DNA from: Streptomyces griseus
GTDB lineage: Bacteria > Actinomycetota > Actinomycetes > Streptomycetales > Streptomycetaceae
Direction: 5' to 3'
Length of the DNA stretch: 64,000 nt
Assembly: GCF_900460065.1 (NCBI RefSeq)
Contig: NZ_UAVD01000012.1
Coordinates: 62,001 to 126,000, forward strand
Position 1 is the stretch's first letter. Each line of letters opens with the position of its first letter. Shown in pieces: positions 43,340 through 52,529 of the stretch. A model generated the notes under the pieces. That model saw only the letters and a program-made list of their open reading frames with translations, searched no databases and was not told the origin of the DNA. The translations under genes were made by a program, and so were the position numbers.

Positions 43340-44817
43340 ACCGGCCCGCCCCCACGAAGGCCGACGAGCCCGCCCTCGCCCCGGCCGGCGAGCGCGTCCC
43401 GGGAGCCTCCGCGCCCGCCCCCACGAAGGCCGACGAGCCTTCGCCCATGGCGTCACACGAGCCCGCGCACACCGCAGCCGACGAGCCCGCCCCCGCCGAC
43501 GCGCGCGCGGGAACCCCCGCCGGGGAGCGCCCCCGCCTCCGCCTCCGCCCCCGGCTCGCGAGCGCCCCCACCCCCTACCTCCGGCTCCTCACCGCCACCC
43601 AGTTCGCCTTCAACATCGGCTTCTACGCCGTCCTGCCCTACCTGGCCACCCACCTCGGCGGCGGCCTCGGCATGGCGGGCTGGCTCGTCGGCCTCGTCCT
43701 GGGGCTGCGCACCTTCAGCCAGCAGGGCCTGTTCGTCGTCGGCGGCGCCCTCACCGACCGCTACGGCCCGCGCCCCGTCGTGCTGGCGGGCTGCACGCTG
43801 CGCATCGCCGGATTCGGCTGGCTCGCGTTCGCCGGATCCACGGCCACCGTCATCGCCGCCGTCCTCCTCATCGGCTTCGCCGCCGCCCTGTTCTCCCCGG
43901 CCGTCGAGTCCGAGGCCGCCCGCGAGGCCGTCCGGCACGAACGGGACACCGGCGCCCCGCGCGCCCACGTACTCGCCCTGTTCTCCGCCGCCGGGCAGGC
44001 CGGGGCGTTCATCGGGCCGCTGCTCGGCTCCCTGCTCCTGCTGCTCGGCGGCGGCTTCCGGGCCGCCTGCCTCGCCGGGGCCGCCGTCTTCGTCGGCGTC
44101 CTGGCCGGGCACGCCCGCCTGATGCCGCGCGCCGCCCCCGTGAGCGAGCCGGCGGACGCGCGGGCGCCGGACGCCGTCACCCGGACGGCCCCGCGGGCCT
44201 GGTCGCCGTGGCGGGCGGTCTTCACCAACCGGGCGTTCCTGCTGCTCTGCCTCGCGTACAGCAGCTACCTCGTCGCCTACAACCAGCTCTACCTCTCGCT
44301 GCCCGTCGAGGTGGAGCGGGCCACCGGATCGGGGGCCGCCCTCGGCTGGCTTTTCGCGCTCTCCTCGCTGCTCGTCGTCGTCGCCCAGGTGCCGCTGACC
44401 CGTCTCTCCGCCCGCCGGATCGCCCCGCGCACCGCCCTGGCCACCGGCCTCGGCACCGTCGCCGCCGGGTTCGCCGCCGTGCCGCTCGCCCCGGCGGGCC
44501 CCGGCGGTCTGCTGCCCGGCGCGGCGCTCGTCGTCCTGCTGACCCTGGGCCAGATGCTGCTGGTCCCCGCAGCCCGGGGCCTGGTGCCCGACCTGGTCGA
44601 GGACCGGCAGCTCGGGCTGGCCACCGGGGCGCTGTCCTCGGTGTCCGGGATCGCCGTCCTCGCGGGGAGCGCGGCGACCGGCGCACTGCTCGACGCGCCC
44701 GCCCCCGTGCGGTGGGCGGCGCTGGCGGCCGTCCCGCTGGCGGGCGCGGCACTGGCTTTCACCCTTCCGGCGGGCCGGGGCGGGAAGGATCGGGGAACGC
44801 GCGCGGTTGCCGGGTAG
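43336..44817 (+). CDS. MFS transporter, possible metallophore exporter
   Basis: A 493-residue protein. The first 75 residues are a disordered Pro/Ala/Glu segment with the twice-repeated APTKADEP; twelve membrane helices follow from about residue 85. The loop motif is GGALTDRYGPRPVVLAG. It belongs to the MDR efflux branch of MFS (MdtH-like). GTG 43336 overlaps the permease stop in GTGA. In staphylopine loci an MFS exporter (CntE) lies with the Opp-type importer, which makes metallophore export a fair guess. Confidence 0.85.
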   Translation: MNRPAPTKADEPALAPAGERVPGASAPAPTKADEPSPMASHEPAHTAADEPAPADARAGTPAGERPRLRLRPRLASAPTPYLRLLTATQFAFNIGFYAVLPYLATHLGGGLGMAGWLVGLVLGLRTFSQQGLFVVGGALTDRYGPRPVVLAGCTLRIAGFGWLAFAGSTATVIAAVLLIGFAAALFSPAVESEAAREAVRHERDTGAPRAHVLALFSAAGQAGAFIGPLLGSLLLLLGGGFRAACLAGAAVFVGVLAGHARLMPRAAPVSEPADARAPDAVTRTAPRAWSPWRAVFTNRAFLLLCLAYSSYLVAYNQLYLSLPVEVERATGSGAALGWLFALSSLLVVVAQVPLTRLSARRIAPRTALATGLGTVAAGFAAVPLAPAGPGGLLPGAALVVLLTLGQMLLVPAARGLVPDLVEDRQLGLATGALSSVSGIAVLAGSAATGALLDAPAPVRWAALAAVPLAGAALAFTLPAGRGGKDRGTRAVAG

Positions 44818-44867
44818 GAGCAGCACTGGACGAAGGACCGACCCGCAGCGCACAGGAGGCCGTAACG

Positions 44868-45272
44868 ATGACCGCCGCACTCTCCGCCGAGCTCAAGAAC
44901 CTGCTGGACAGCCCCGTGTTCGTGAACATCGCCACCATCCAGCCCGACGGCAGCCCCCAGGTCTCCCCGGTCTGGGTCAAGCGCGACGGCGACGACGTCC
45001 TGATCTCCACCACCGTCGGCCGCCGCAAGGAGAAGAACCTCCGCCGCGACCCGCGCGTCACCGTGGTCGTCCAGCCCTTCGACGCCCCGTACAGCTACGC
45101 CGAGATCCGCGGCGAGGCGACGCTGACGACGGACGGCGGGCAGGAGCTGATCGACGAGCTGTCGGTGAAGTACACCGGCAAGCCGTACGCGGAGTTCAAC
45201 CCGAACTCCGCCACCGACGACCCCCGCGTCGTCGTCCGCATCTCCCCGCGGAAGATCGTCGGCAGCATCTAG
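44868..45272 (+). CDS. PPOX-class F420/FMN-dependent protein
   Basis: A 134-residue split-barrel protein of the pyridoxamine-phosphate-oxidase-like class: NIATIQPDGSPQVSPVWVKRDGDDVLISTTVGRRKEKNLRRDPRVT contains the phosphate-contacting R-R-K-x-K-N region found in F420-dependent members. The reaction is unknown; F420-dependent reductases are typical in actinobacteria. AGGAGG stands nine bases before ATG 44868. It follows the MFS gene by 50 bases and could be read through from it. Confidence 0.85.
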   Translation: MTAALSAELKNLLDSPVFVNIATIQPDGSPQVSPVWVKRDGDDVLISTTVGRRKEKNLRRDPRVTVVVQPFDAPYSYAEIRGEATLTTDGGQELIDELSVKYTGKPYAEFNPNSATDDPRVVVRISPRKIVGSI

Positions 45273-45352
45273 GCCGACGGCATCTGGGGCGCGAGAACGC
45301 TCTCCGGGCCCCTCCAGGGCCGTTCCGGGGCATCCCGGTACCAGAAAGTTGT

Positions 45353-45378
45353 CCCCGCGATCCCCAAGGGTCGCGGGG
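45353..45378. terminator. hairpin between PPOX gene and cysS
   Basis: CCCCGCGA (45353-45360) pairs with TCGCGGGG (45371-45378) across a 10-base loop. It lies just before the cysS promoter and probably ends transcription from upstream. Confidence 0.5.
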
Positions 45379-45407
45379 CACTGGTGCGGGCCTACTACCC
45401 TTGAGGC

Positions 45408-46808
45408 GTGACTATTCGCCTGCACGACACCAACGCCCGGCAGATCCGTGACTTCGTCCCGCTCACCGCGGGCTGCGTCTCGATCTACCTCTGTGGCGCC
45501 ACTGTCCAGGCAGCGCCGCACATCGGCCACATCCGCTCGGGCCTGAACTTCGACATCATGCGCCGCTGGTTCGCGTACCGCGGCTACGACGTCACGTTCA
45601 TCCGCAACGTCACCGACATCGACGACAAGATCATCGCGAAGTCCGCCGAACAGGGCCGCCCGTGGTGGTCGATCGGCTACGAGAACGAGCGCGCGTTCAA
45701 CGACGGCTACGACGCCCTGGGCTGCCTGCCGCCCACCTACGAGCCCCGCGCCACCGGCCACATCCCCGAGATGATCGAGATGATGCGCGGCCTGATCGAG
45801 CGCGGTCACGCCTACGAGGCCGACGGCAACGTCTACTTCGACGTGCGCTCGCTGCCCGGCTATCTGACCCTCTCCAACCAGGAGCTGGACGATCTGCGCC
45901 AGCCCTCCGGCGAGGGCGAGACCGGCAAGCGCGACCAGCGCGACTTCGCCATGTGGAAGGCGACGAAGCCGGGCGAGCCCAGCTGGGAGACGCCCTGGGG
46001 CCGCGGCCGGCCCGGCTGGCACCTGGAGTGCTCCGCGATGGCCCACAAGTACCTGGGCTCCGCCTTCGACATCCACGGCGGCGGCATCGACCTGATCTTC
46101 CCCCACCACGAGAACGAGATCGCCCAGGCCACGGCCTACGGCGACGAGTTCGCGAAGTACTGGGTGCACAACGGCTGGGTCACCATGTCCGGCGAGAAGA
46201 TGTCGAAGTCGCTGGGCAACTCCGTCCTCGTCAGCGAGATGGTCAAGCACTGGCGCCCGATCGTCCTGCGCTACTACCTCGGCACCCCGCACTACCGGTC
46301 GATGATCGAGTACAGCGAGGAGGCTCTGCGCGAGGCCGAGTCCGCGTTCGCGCGGATCGAGGGCTTCGTCCAGCGCGTCACCGAGAAGACCGGGGAGGTC
46401 GTCCCCCCGGCAGACGAGGTGCCGCCCGCCTTCGCCGAGGCGATGGACGAGGACCTGGGCGTGCCGCAGGCGCTGGCGATCATCCACACCACCGTCCGCC
46501 AGGGCAACAGCGCGCTGGCCGCCGACGACAAGGAAGCCGCCGCCGACCGCCTGGCCGAGGTCCGGGCCATGCTCGGCGTCCTCGGCCTGGACCCGCTCGA
46601 CCCGCACTGGGCGGGCGAGGGCGACCGGGGCGAGGACCTGCACGGCGTCGTCGACACCCTCGTGCGCCTCGTCCTCGACCAGCGGCAGTCGGCCCGCGCC
46701 CGCAAGGACTGGGCCGCGGCCGACGCCATCCGCGACCAGCTCAACCAGTCCGGCCTCGTCATCGAGGACAGCCCCGCCGGCCCCCGGTGGACGCTGGGAC
46801 CGCGCTGA
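45408..46808 (+). CDS. cysS: cysteinyl-tRNA synthetase
   Basis: A 466-residue class I synthetase. The HIGH motif appears as [11 protein letters not shown], with the zinc Cys in LCGATVQ nearby; the zinc ligands ECSAMA and [10 protein letters not shown] and the KMSKS motif as [10 protein letters not shown] are present, and the C-terminal anticodon-binding region is complete. TACCCT at 45396-45401 ends six bases before the GTG, a leaderless promoter. It follows the carD-ispD-ispF group as in mycobacteria, but three operon genes and a PPOX gene are inserted between. Confidence 0.96.
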   Translation: MTIRLHDTNARQIRDFVPLTAGCVSIYLCGATVQAAPHIGHIRSGLNFDIMRRWFAYRGYDVTFIRNVTDIDDKIIAKSAEQGRPWWSIGYENERAFNDGYDALGCLPPTYEPRATGHIPEMIEMMRGLIERGHAYEADGNVYFDVRSLPGYLTLSNQELDDLRQPSGEGETGKRDQRDFAMWKATKPGEPSWETPWGRGRPGWHLECSAMAHKYLGSAFDIHGGGIDLIFPHHENEIAQATAYGDEFAKYWVHNGWVTMSGEKMSKSLGNSVLVSEMVKHWRPIVLRYYLGTPHYRSMIEYSEEALREAESAFARIEGFVQRVTEKTGEVVPPADEVPPAFAEAMDEDLGVPQALAIIHTTVRQGNSALAADDKEAAADRLAEVRAMLGVLGLDPLDPHWAGEGDRGEDLHGVVDTLVRLVLDQRQSARARKDWAAADAIRDQLNQSGLVIEDSPAGPRWTLGPR

Positions 46809-46829
46809 GCACCGCCGAGCAGTGCGGAT

Positions 46830-46860
46830 GTGCCGCCCGGCGATCCGGGCGGCACACTTT
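46830..46860 (+). terminator. terminator of cysS
   Basis: GTGCCGCCCGG (46830-46840) and CCGGGCGGCAC (46845-46855) form an 11-base stem with a CGAT loop, followed by ACTTT. It stands 21 bases past the cysS stop. Confidence 0.75.
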
Positions 46861-46903
46861 CCCCATACATACGTACGTCTGAAAGCAACGAAACAGGTAG
46901 ATC

Positions 46904-47860
46904 ATGGCCGGGAACAGCCAGCGCAGGAACCGCCGCACGTCCAACAAGAAGGGCATGCAGGTCGGCAGCGGTGGCCAGCGACGCCGTGGTCTCGAAGGCA
47001 AGGGACCGACGCCGCCCGCCTCCGCCCGCAAGGGACACAAGAAGAACCGGGTCGCCAACGCCCAGGCCAAGCAGGCCGCGGCCCGCCGCCCCGCACCCCG
47101 GCGCGGCGGCGTCAAGGGCACCTCGGAGATGGTCGTCGGCCGCAACCCGGTCTACGAGGCCCTGCGCGACGGCGTCCCCGCCACCACCCTCTACGTCCAG
47201 CAGTACATCGACAACGACGAGCGCGTCCGCGACGCCCTCAAGCTCGCGGGCGAGCGCGGCAACATCAACCTGATGGAGGCCCCGCGCCCCGAGCTGGACC
47301 GGATGACGAACGGCCTGAACCACCAGGGCCTCGTCCTCCAGGTCCCGCCGTACGAGTACGCGCACCCGGAGGACCTCACCGCAGCCGCGTACGACAACAA
47401 CGAGGACCCGCTGATCGTCGCCCTCGACGGGGTGACCGACCCGCGCAACCTCGGCGCCATCGTCCGCTCGGTCTCCGCCTTCGGCGGCCACGGCGTGGTC
47501 GTCCCCGAGCGCCGCGCGGCCGGCATGACCGCCGGTGCGTGGAAGTCCTCGGCCGGCACGGCGGCCCGCACGCCGGTCTCCCGGGTCACCAACCTCACCC
47601 GCGCGCTGGAGGGCTACCAGAAGGCGGGCCTCACGGTCGTCGGCCTGGCCGCCGACGGCGAGCACACGGTGGAGGACCTGGAGGAGCTGGCCGGCCCGGT
47701 CGTCATCGTCATCGGCAGCGAGGGCAAGGGCCTCGGCCGTCTCGTCGGCGAGACCTGCGACTACCGGGTGCGGATCTCGATGCCCGGCGGCGCGGAGTCG
47801 CTCAACGCCGGTGTCGCGGCCGGCATCGTGCTGTACGAGGTGGCGCGCCGCCGCGGATAG
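46904..47860 (+). CDS. rlmB: 23S rRNA (guanosine-2'-O-) methyltransferase RlmB-like
   Basis: A 318-residue SpoU-class (SPOUT) methyltransferase that modifies a guanosine of 23S rRNA. After a basic 70-residue extension come the substrate-binding domain (VVGRNPVYEAL) and the trefoil-knot motifs 1 (VALDGVTDPRNLGAIVRSV), 2 (VIVIGSEGKGLGRL) and 3 (ISMPGGAESLNAGVAAGIVLYEV). The position after cysS is conserved in actinobacteria. Confidence 0.94.
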   Translation: MAGNSQRRNRRTSNKKGMQVGSGGQRRRGLEGKGPTPPASARKGHKKNRVANAQAKQAAARRPAPRRGGVKGTSEMVVGRNPVYEALRDGVPATTLYVQQYIDNDERVRDALKLAGERGNINLMEAPRPELDRMTNGLNHQGLVLQVPPYEYAHPEDLTAAAYDNNEDPLIVALDGVTDPRNLGAIVRSVSAFGGHGVVVPERRAAGMTAGAWKSSAGTAARTPVSRVTNLTRALEGYQKAGLTVVGLAADGEHTVEDLEELAGPVVIVIGSEGKGLGRLVGETCDYRVRISMPGGAESLNAGVAAGIVLYEVARRRG

Positions 47861-48071
47861 CCGCACGGGGCCCCACCGGCGCACCGGTCCGGGCCCCGCA
47901 CCGGCCCCCGCACCCCGTCGATCCGCCCGGTGACCGGCCCGGCCGCCGGGCGAGTCGACACACGAACGCCGAACACAGTTCCAGGTTGCCCGAGTTTGGC
48001 CCGATCTTGACGGGTCTCGGACACATCCGGTGCGGTCAAGGCAGTGTCCTAACCACCCATCACTCGGTTAG

Positions 48072-49715
48072 ATGAGTGTGGACACCAGAACGCCGCGGTA
48101 CGACGAGCAACCCACCGCCCTGAGCATGACCAAGGTGGACAGCGACCCCGCGCAGGTCATCGTCAACCACGCCAGCTTCCGGGTGCAGCTCGCCCCGGGC
48201 CAGCGCGCACGGCTGCGCGGCGCCCCCGCGCACACGGCCCGCATCCCCGCCATGAGCGGTGCCGGCGGAGGCCGCAGGCGGGCACCGGTCGTCTGGAGCG
48301 GGAAGTCCGCTCCCGGCGACCCCGGCGCGACAGGCCTCCTCCAGGCCGTGCGCAACTCCACCGCGGGACACCTCGACGCCGGACTCGGCGGGGCGACCCC
48401 AGGCGGGCACGGAGCAGGCGCGACGCAGGTCATCCCGCTCCTGGAGGAGACGCAGCCCAACCCCGTACTGACCGCCCCCCACCAGCCGGGACACACCGGC
48501 CCGCTGCTGCCGCCCATGCGACAGGCCGTCGGCGCGTACGACCCGGTCGACGGGCCCGACGACTTCGACGGGGCCCGCGCCCCCGGCGACGCCGACGACC
48601 ACGACGAAACCGACGAGAGCGCCGAATCCCGCGCCCGGCGCGGCACGGGCGACCCCGTCCGGCACGCCTACTACCCCGGCCACCGGATGAACCTGGGCGT
48701 CGTCCTGCTCCCCATGCGGGTGCTCCTCGGCTTCATCTCCATCTACGCCGGCATGGGCAAGCTCAGCGACCCCGTCTACTTCGACGGCGGCGAGCGCGGC
48801 TCGATGGTCACCTGGCTGACCTCCCTGCACCCGTGGGCGATGGCCGAGCCGCTGCGCGACTTCGCGCTCTCCCACCCGGTCGGCGCCGGACTGACCGTCG
48901 CCTTCCTCCAGGTCGTCGTCGGCGTGCTCACCGTGCTCGGCCTCTGGCAGCGGGTCGCCGCCGCGTTCGGCGCACTGATCTCCGCCGCACTGCTGGTGAC
49001 GGTCAGCTGGCGCACGGTCGCGGTCTACGACGCCCCCGACATCATCCTGCTGGCCGCCTGGAGCCCGCTGATCATCGCGGGCGCGCCCGTCTACTCCGTG
49101 GACGGCCGACTGGCCGGGGAAGCCTGGCGCAAGCTCGGCCCGCGCTCCGAGATCTGGGACCTGCGCCGCCGGGTCCTGCGCCGGGGCACCGTCGTCGCGA
49201 CGGTCGTCGTCGGCCTCACCCTGCTCATCGGCTCCATCCTCGGCGGCGCGGTCCGCTCCAGCGAGGTCGTCACCGTCCCCGGCCGCAACGACAACCCCAC
49301 CAACCGCCTGCCCGGCATGCCGCTGCCCCAGGAGTCCACCGGGGAGCGCCAGGCCTCCCGCACACCGGAGCAGCGGCGACAGCCGGAGCCCAGCAGCTCC
49401 GGCGCGGCCACCACCCCCGCCGACGGCCGGGCCACCCCGGGCGCGACGCGCGACTCCGGCGGCCAGAGCACCGGCGCGGACACCCAGCCCAGCCAGACCC
49501 AGGGCACCAACCAGGCGCCCCCACAGCAGTCCACCCCGCAGGAACCCCCGGCCGCCACCACCGCCGGACCCACCTCCTCCGGGTCCACCGGCGACGCCTC
49601 GTCCGGAGGCGGCGGCGAACCGGCGCCCACCGGCGGCTCGACCTCCTCCGGCGGCGAGGGATCGACCACAGGCGGCGGCGGGGGCCGGAACCCGATCGGC
49701 GGCCTCCTCGGCTGA
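48072..49715 (+). CDS. DoxX family membrane protein with long disordered ends
   Basis: A 547-residue protein. Residues 1-205 are polar and disordered. The DoxX domain lies at about 206-375 with four membrane helices (LLPMRVLLGFISIYAGMGKLSDPVYF is its characteristic first block), a further helix is at about 378-400, and the C-terminal 140 residues are Ser/Thr/Gly/Pro-rich. Relatives are linked to thiosulfate:quinone oxidoreduction or integral-membrane stress complexes. Function unproven here. The ATG lies within an imperfect palindrome CACTC-N8-GAGTG at 48062-48079. Confidence 0.85.
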   Translation: MSVDTRTPRYDEQPTALSMTKVDSDPAQVIVNHASFRVQLAPGQRARLRGAPAHTARIPAMSGAGGGRRRAPVVWSGKSAPGDPGATGLLQAVRNSTAGHLDAGLGGATPGGHGAGATQVIPLLEETQPNPVLTAPHQPGHTGPLLPPMRQAVGAYDPVDGPDDFDGARAPGDADDHDETDESAESRARRGTGDPVRHAYYPGHRMNLGVVLLPMRVLLGFISIYAGMGKLSDPVYFDGGERGSMVTWLTSLHPWAMAEPLRDFALSHPVGAGLTVAFLQVVVGVLTVLGLWQRVAAAFGALISAALLVTVSWRTVAVYDAPDIILLAAWSPLIIAGAPVYSVDGRLAGEAWRKLGPRSEIWDLRRRVLRRGTVVATVVVGLTLLIGSILGGAVRSSEVVTVPGRNDNPTNRLPGMPLPQESTGERQASRTPEQRRQPEPSSSGAATTPADGRATPGATRDSGGQSTGADTQPSQTQGTNQAPPQQSTPQEPPAATTAGPTSSGSTGDASSGGGGEPAPTGGSTSSGGEGSTTGGGGGRNPIGGLLG

Positions 49716-49734
49716 CCCCGCACGCAGGCAGAGA

Positions 49735-49779
49735 GGGGCGGCCCCCACCCGGGCGGAAGAACCGGGTGGGGGCCGCCCC
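49735..49779. terminator. strong bidirectional terminator after DoxX gene
   Basis: GGGGCGGCCCCCACCCGG (49735-49752) pairs perfectly with 49762-49779 across a 9-base loop, between convergent genes. Confidence 0.85.
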
Positions 49780-49800
49780 CGCGAGTGAGGGACGCGGCCG

Positions 49801-50526
49801 TCAGCCGCCGTGGGAGCCGAGCTCCCGGGCCGCCTCGGTCAGGTCCTTCGCCGTGTCGATGGCCCGCCAGTACGCCCCGTTCGGCAGCGGGTAACCGGCC
49901 AGCCGGCGTTCGCGGGCGAGGCGCGGGAACGTGGTCCGCTCATGGTCGCCGCGGTCCGGCAGCAGCTTCGTGAACGCGGGCGAGAACACGTACACCCCGG
50001 CGTTGATCAGATACGGGGAGGGCGGCGACTCGATGAAGTCGGTGATGTGCCCGAAGGCGTCCGTCTCCACGGCACCCCACGGGATCCGGGGCCGGGCGAG
50101 GGCCAGGGTGGCGGTGGCGTCACGCTCCGCGTGGAACGCGGCCATCTCCCGCAGGGAGAAACGGGTCCAGATGTCGCCGTTCGTCGCGTACCAGGGCTGC
50201 TCGGGGTCGGGCAGCCGCCCGGCCGCGTACTTCAGCCCGCCGCCCCGGCCCAGCGGCTCGGTCTCCACGACGGTGGTGACCCGGAGCGGCAGCACGGCGG
50301 CGTCCAGCCACTCCTGGAGCACCTCGGCGAGGTGCCCGCAGGAGACCACGGCGTCGGTGACACCTTCGGCGGCCAGCCAGGACAGCTGATGGCCGATGAT
50401 CGGAGTCCCGGTCCCGGGGATCTCGACCATCGGCTTGGGGCGGTCGTCGGTGTACGGCCGCAGCCGCGACCCCTGGCCACCGGCAAGGATCACGGCCTGC
50501 GTCGGATACGTATGCATGGCAGGCAC
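49801..50526 (-). CDS. NDP-sugar pyrophosphorylase (nucleotidyltransferase family)
   Basis: A 241-residue protein of the GlgC/RfbA-type nucleotidyltransferase family, with the signature VILAGGQGSRLRPYTDDRPKPMVEI, the TNGDIWTRF block supplying the metal-binding Asp and YLINAGVYVFSP. It transfers a nucleotide to a sugar-1-phosphate; mannose-1-phosphate guanylyltransferase and glucose-1-phosphate enzymes are closest in motif. It lacks the C-terminal left-handed helix. Start at 50526, or ATG 50517 in the same frame. Confidence 0.88.
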   Translation of the reverse strand: MPAMHTYPTQAVILAGGQGSRLRPYTDDRPKPMVEIPGTGTPIIGHQLSWLAAEGVTDAVVSCGHLAEVLQEWLDAAVLPLRVTTVVETEPLGRGGGLKYAAGRLPDPEQPWYATNGDIWTRFSLREMAAFHAERDATATLALARPRIPWGAVETDAFGHITDFIESPPSPYLINAGVYVFSPAFTKLLPDRGDHERTTFPRLARERRLAGYPLPNGAYWRAIDTAKDLTEAARELGSHGG

Positions 50527-50580
50527 GATATGCGGTGCCCGCCGGCGGAAGGCGGCGCTCCGCGCGACCGCCTCCCGGGC

Positions 50581-50994
50581 TCAGCTGAACTGCGCGACGC
50601 CGGAGGCGAACGAGGTGTCGCAGACGGGCCGGGAGAAGCGGTGCGCCCGGGTCGGGCCGTACTGCTCGACGGCCGCCTTGCCGAGCGCCTTGGCGATCGA
50701 CATGCAGTGGCGGGCCAGCGAGGGACGCTGCTCGACGGCGCGCTGGAGGCCGGTGAGCGCGGTACCCGGGTCCTTCTCCGCCAGCTCCACGAGCAGCTTC
50801 TCGCGCAGGACGTCCTGCGGGGCATGCGGCTTCGCGGGCTTGGACACGGTCTCCGAGGAGGCGGCCAGCAGCTGGGAGTCGTTGTCCGACTCCGCCCACT
50901 GGACGCTGGTGACCGCGAGGGTCCCGGACAGAACCATGACGACGGGCAGGACGAGAGCGAGGGATCGGCCGATGCGGCGCGCGGTGTGGGTCAC
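50581..50994 (-). CDS. secreted or membrane-anchored small protein
   Basis: A 137-residue protein with an N-terminal hydrophobic segment (RRIGRSLALVLPVVMVLSGTLAV), which may be an uncleaved signal anchor, and a helical exported domain with two cysteines (RHCMSIAK and RPVCDTSF). The GTG at 50994 fits the segment. I do not recognise a family. It stands upstream of the nucleotidyltransferase on the same strand with a 54-base gap. Confidence 0.68.
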   Translation of the reverse strand: MTHTARRIGRSLALVLPVVMVLSGTLAVTSVQWAESDNDSQLLAASSETVSKPAKPHAPQDVLREKLLVELAEKDPGTALTGLQRAVEQRPSLARHCMSIAKALGKAAVEQYGPTRAHRFSRPVCDTSFASGVAQFS

Positions 50995-51168
50995 GCAGCG
51001 AGCGTAGCGGCCGGTGATGACTCGACGACATTTCGTCACCCTCTCGGGGGATGGTTCGACGCGCCCTTTCGAATGCGAGGTTGACGGGCCGGGGTGAAAT
51101 GCCCCGTGTGCCGGGGTATTTGACGCCGCCCCGCACCCGAAACCCAAACCCGCCGGGACCACGCAAAC

Positions 51169-51202
51169 GGCCCCGCACCCCCCGTGCGGGGAGTGCGGGG
51201 CC
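51169..51202 (-). terminator. terminator of msiK
   Basis: GGCCCCGCAC (51169-51178) pairs with GTGCGGGGCC (51193-51202); within the loop CCCC/GGGG can extend the structure. It is located 22 bases past the msiK stop. Confidence 0.75.
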
Positions 51203-51223
51203 GCGCGTACGGCGGGTGGGGCG

Positions 51224-52360
<1,137 letters not shown>

Positions 52361-52411
52361 GATGGATCTTCTCCTCAACCGGCAGGAACGTGCCGGACGA
52401 TCCGAGTAGGG

Positions 52412-52427
52412 AGTGGTCTGGTCCACT
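52412..52427. promoter_or_regulatory. DasR-responsive (dre-like) site upstream of msiK
   Basis: AGTGGTCTGGTCCACT matches the DasR operator form AGTGGTCTAGACCACT at 14 of 16 positions. It lies 52-67 bases upstream of the msiK start, in the expected promoter area. DasR, freed by glucosamine-6-phosphate, controls chitobiose uptake, for which MsiK is the ATPase. Confidence 0.7.
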
Positions 52428-52529
52428 TGGGTGAACCTGCGGTGACGTTACCTGGCGTTCCCGTGTTCTGTCAGTACCTCTTGGGTGACGAAAACCCCTC
52501 GTGGGCCGGGGGGCGCCAGAGCAGCTGTC

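Noticed and set aside
41588..44880. Long minus-strand frames opposite the permease and MFS genes
   Set aside because: Glu/Gly/Arg-rich compositions with no family match; they mirror the membrane genes on the plus strand.
45273..45407. T-box or other leader before cysS
   Set aside because: The gap is 135 bases, holds only a short hairpin and the -10 is next to the start codon, so no leader RNA is made.
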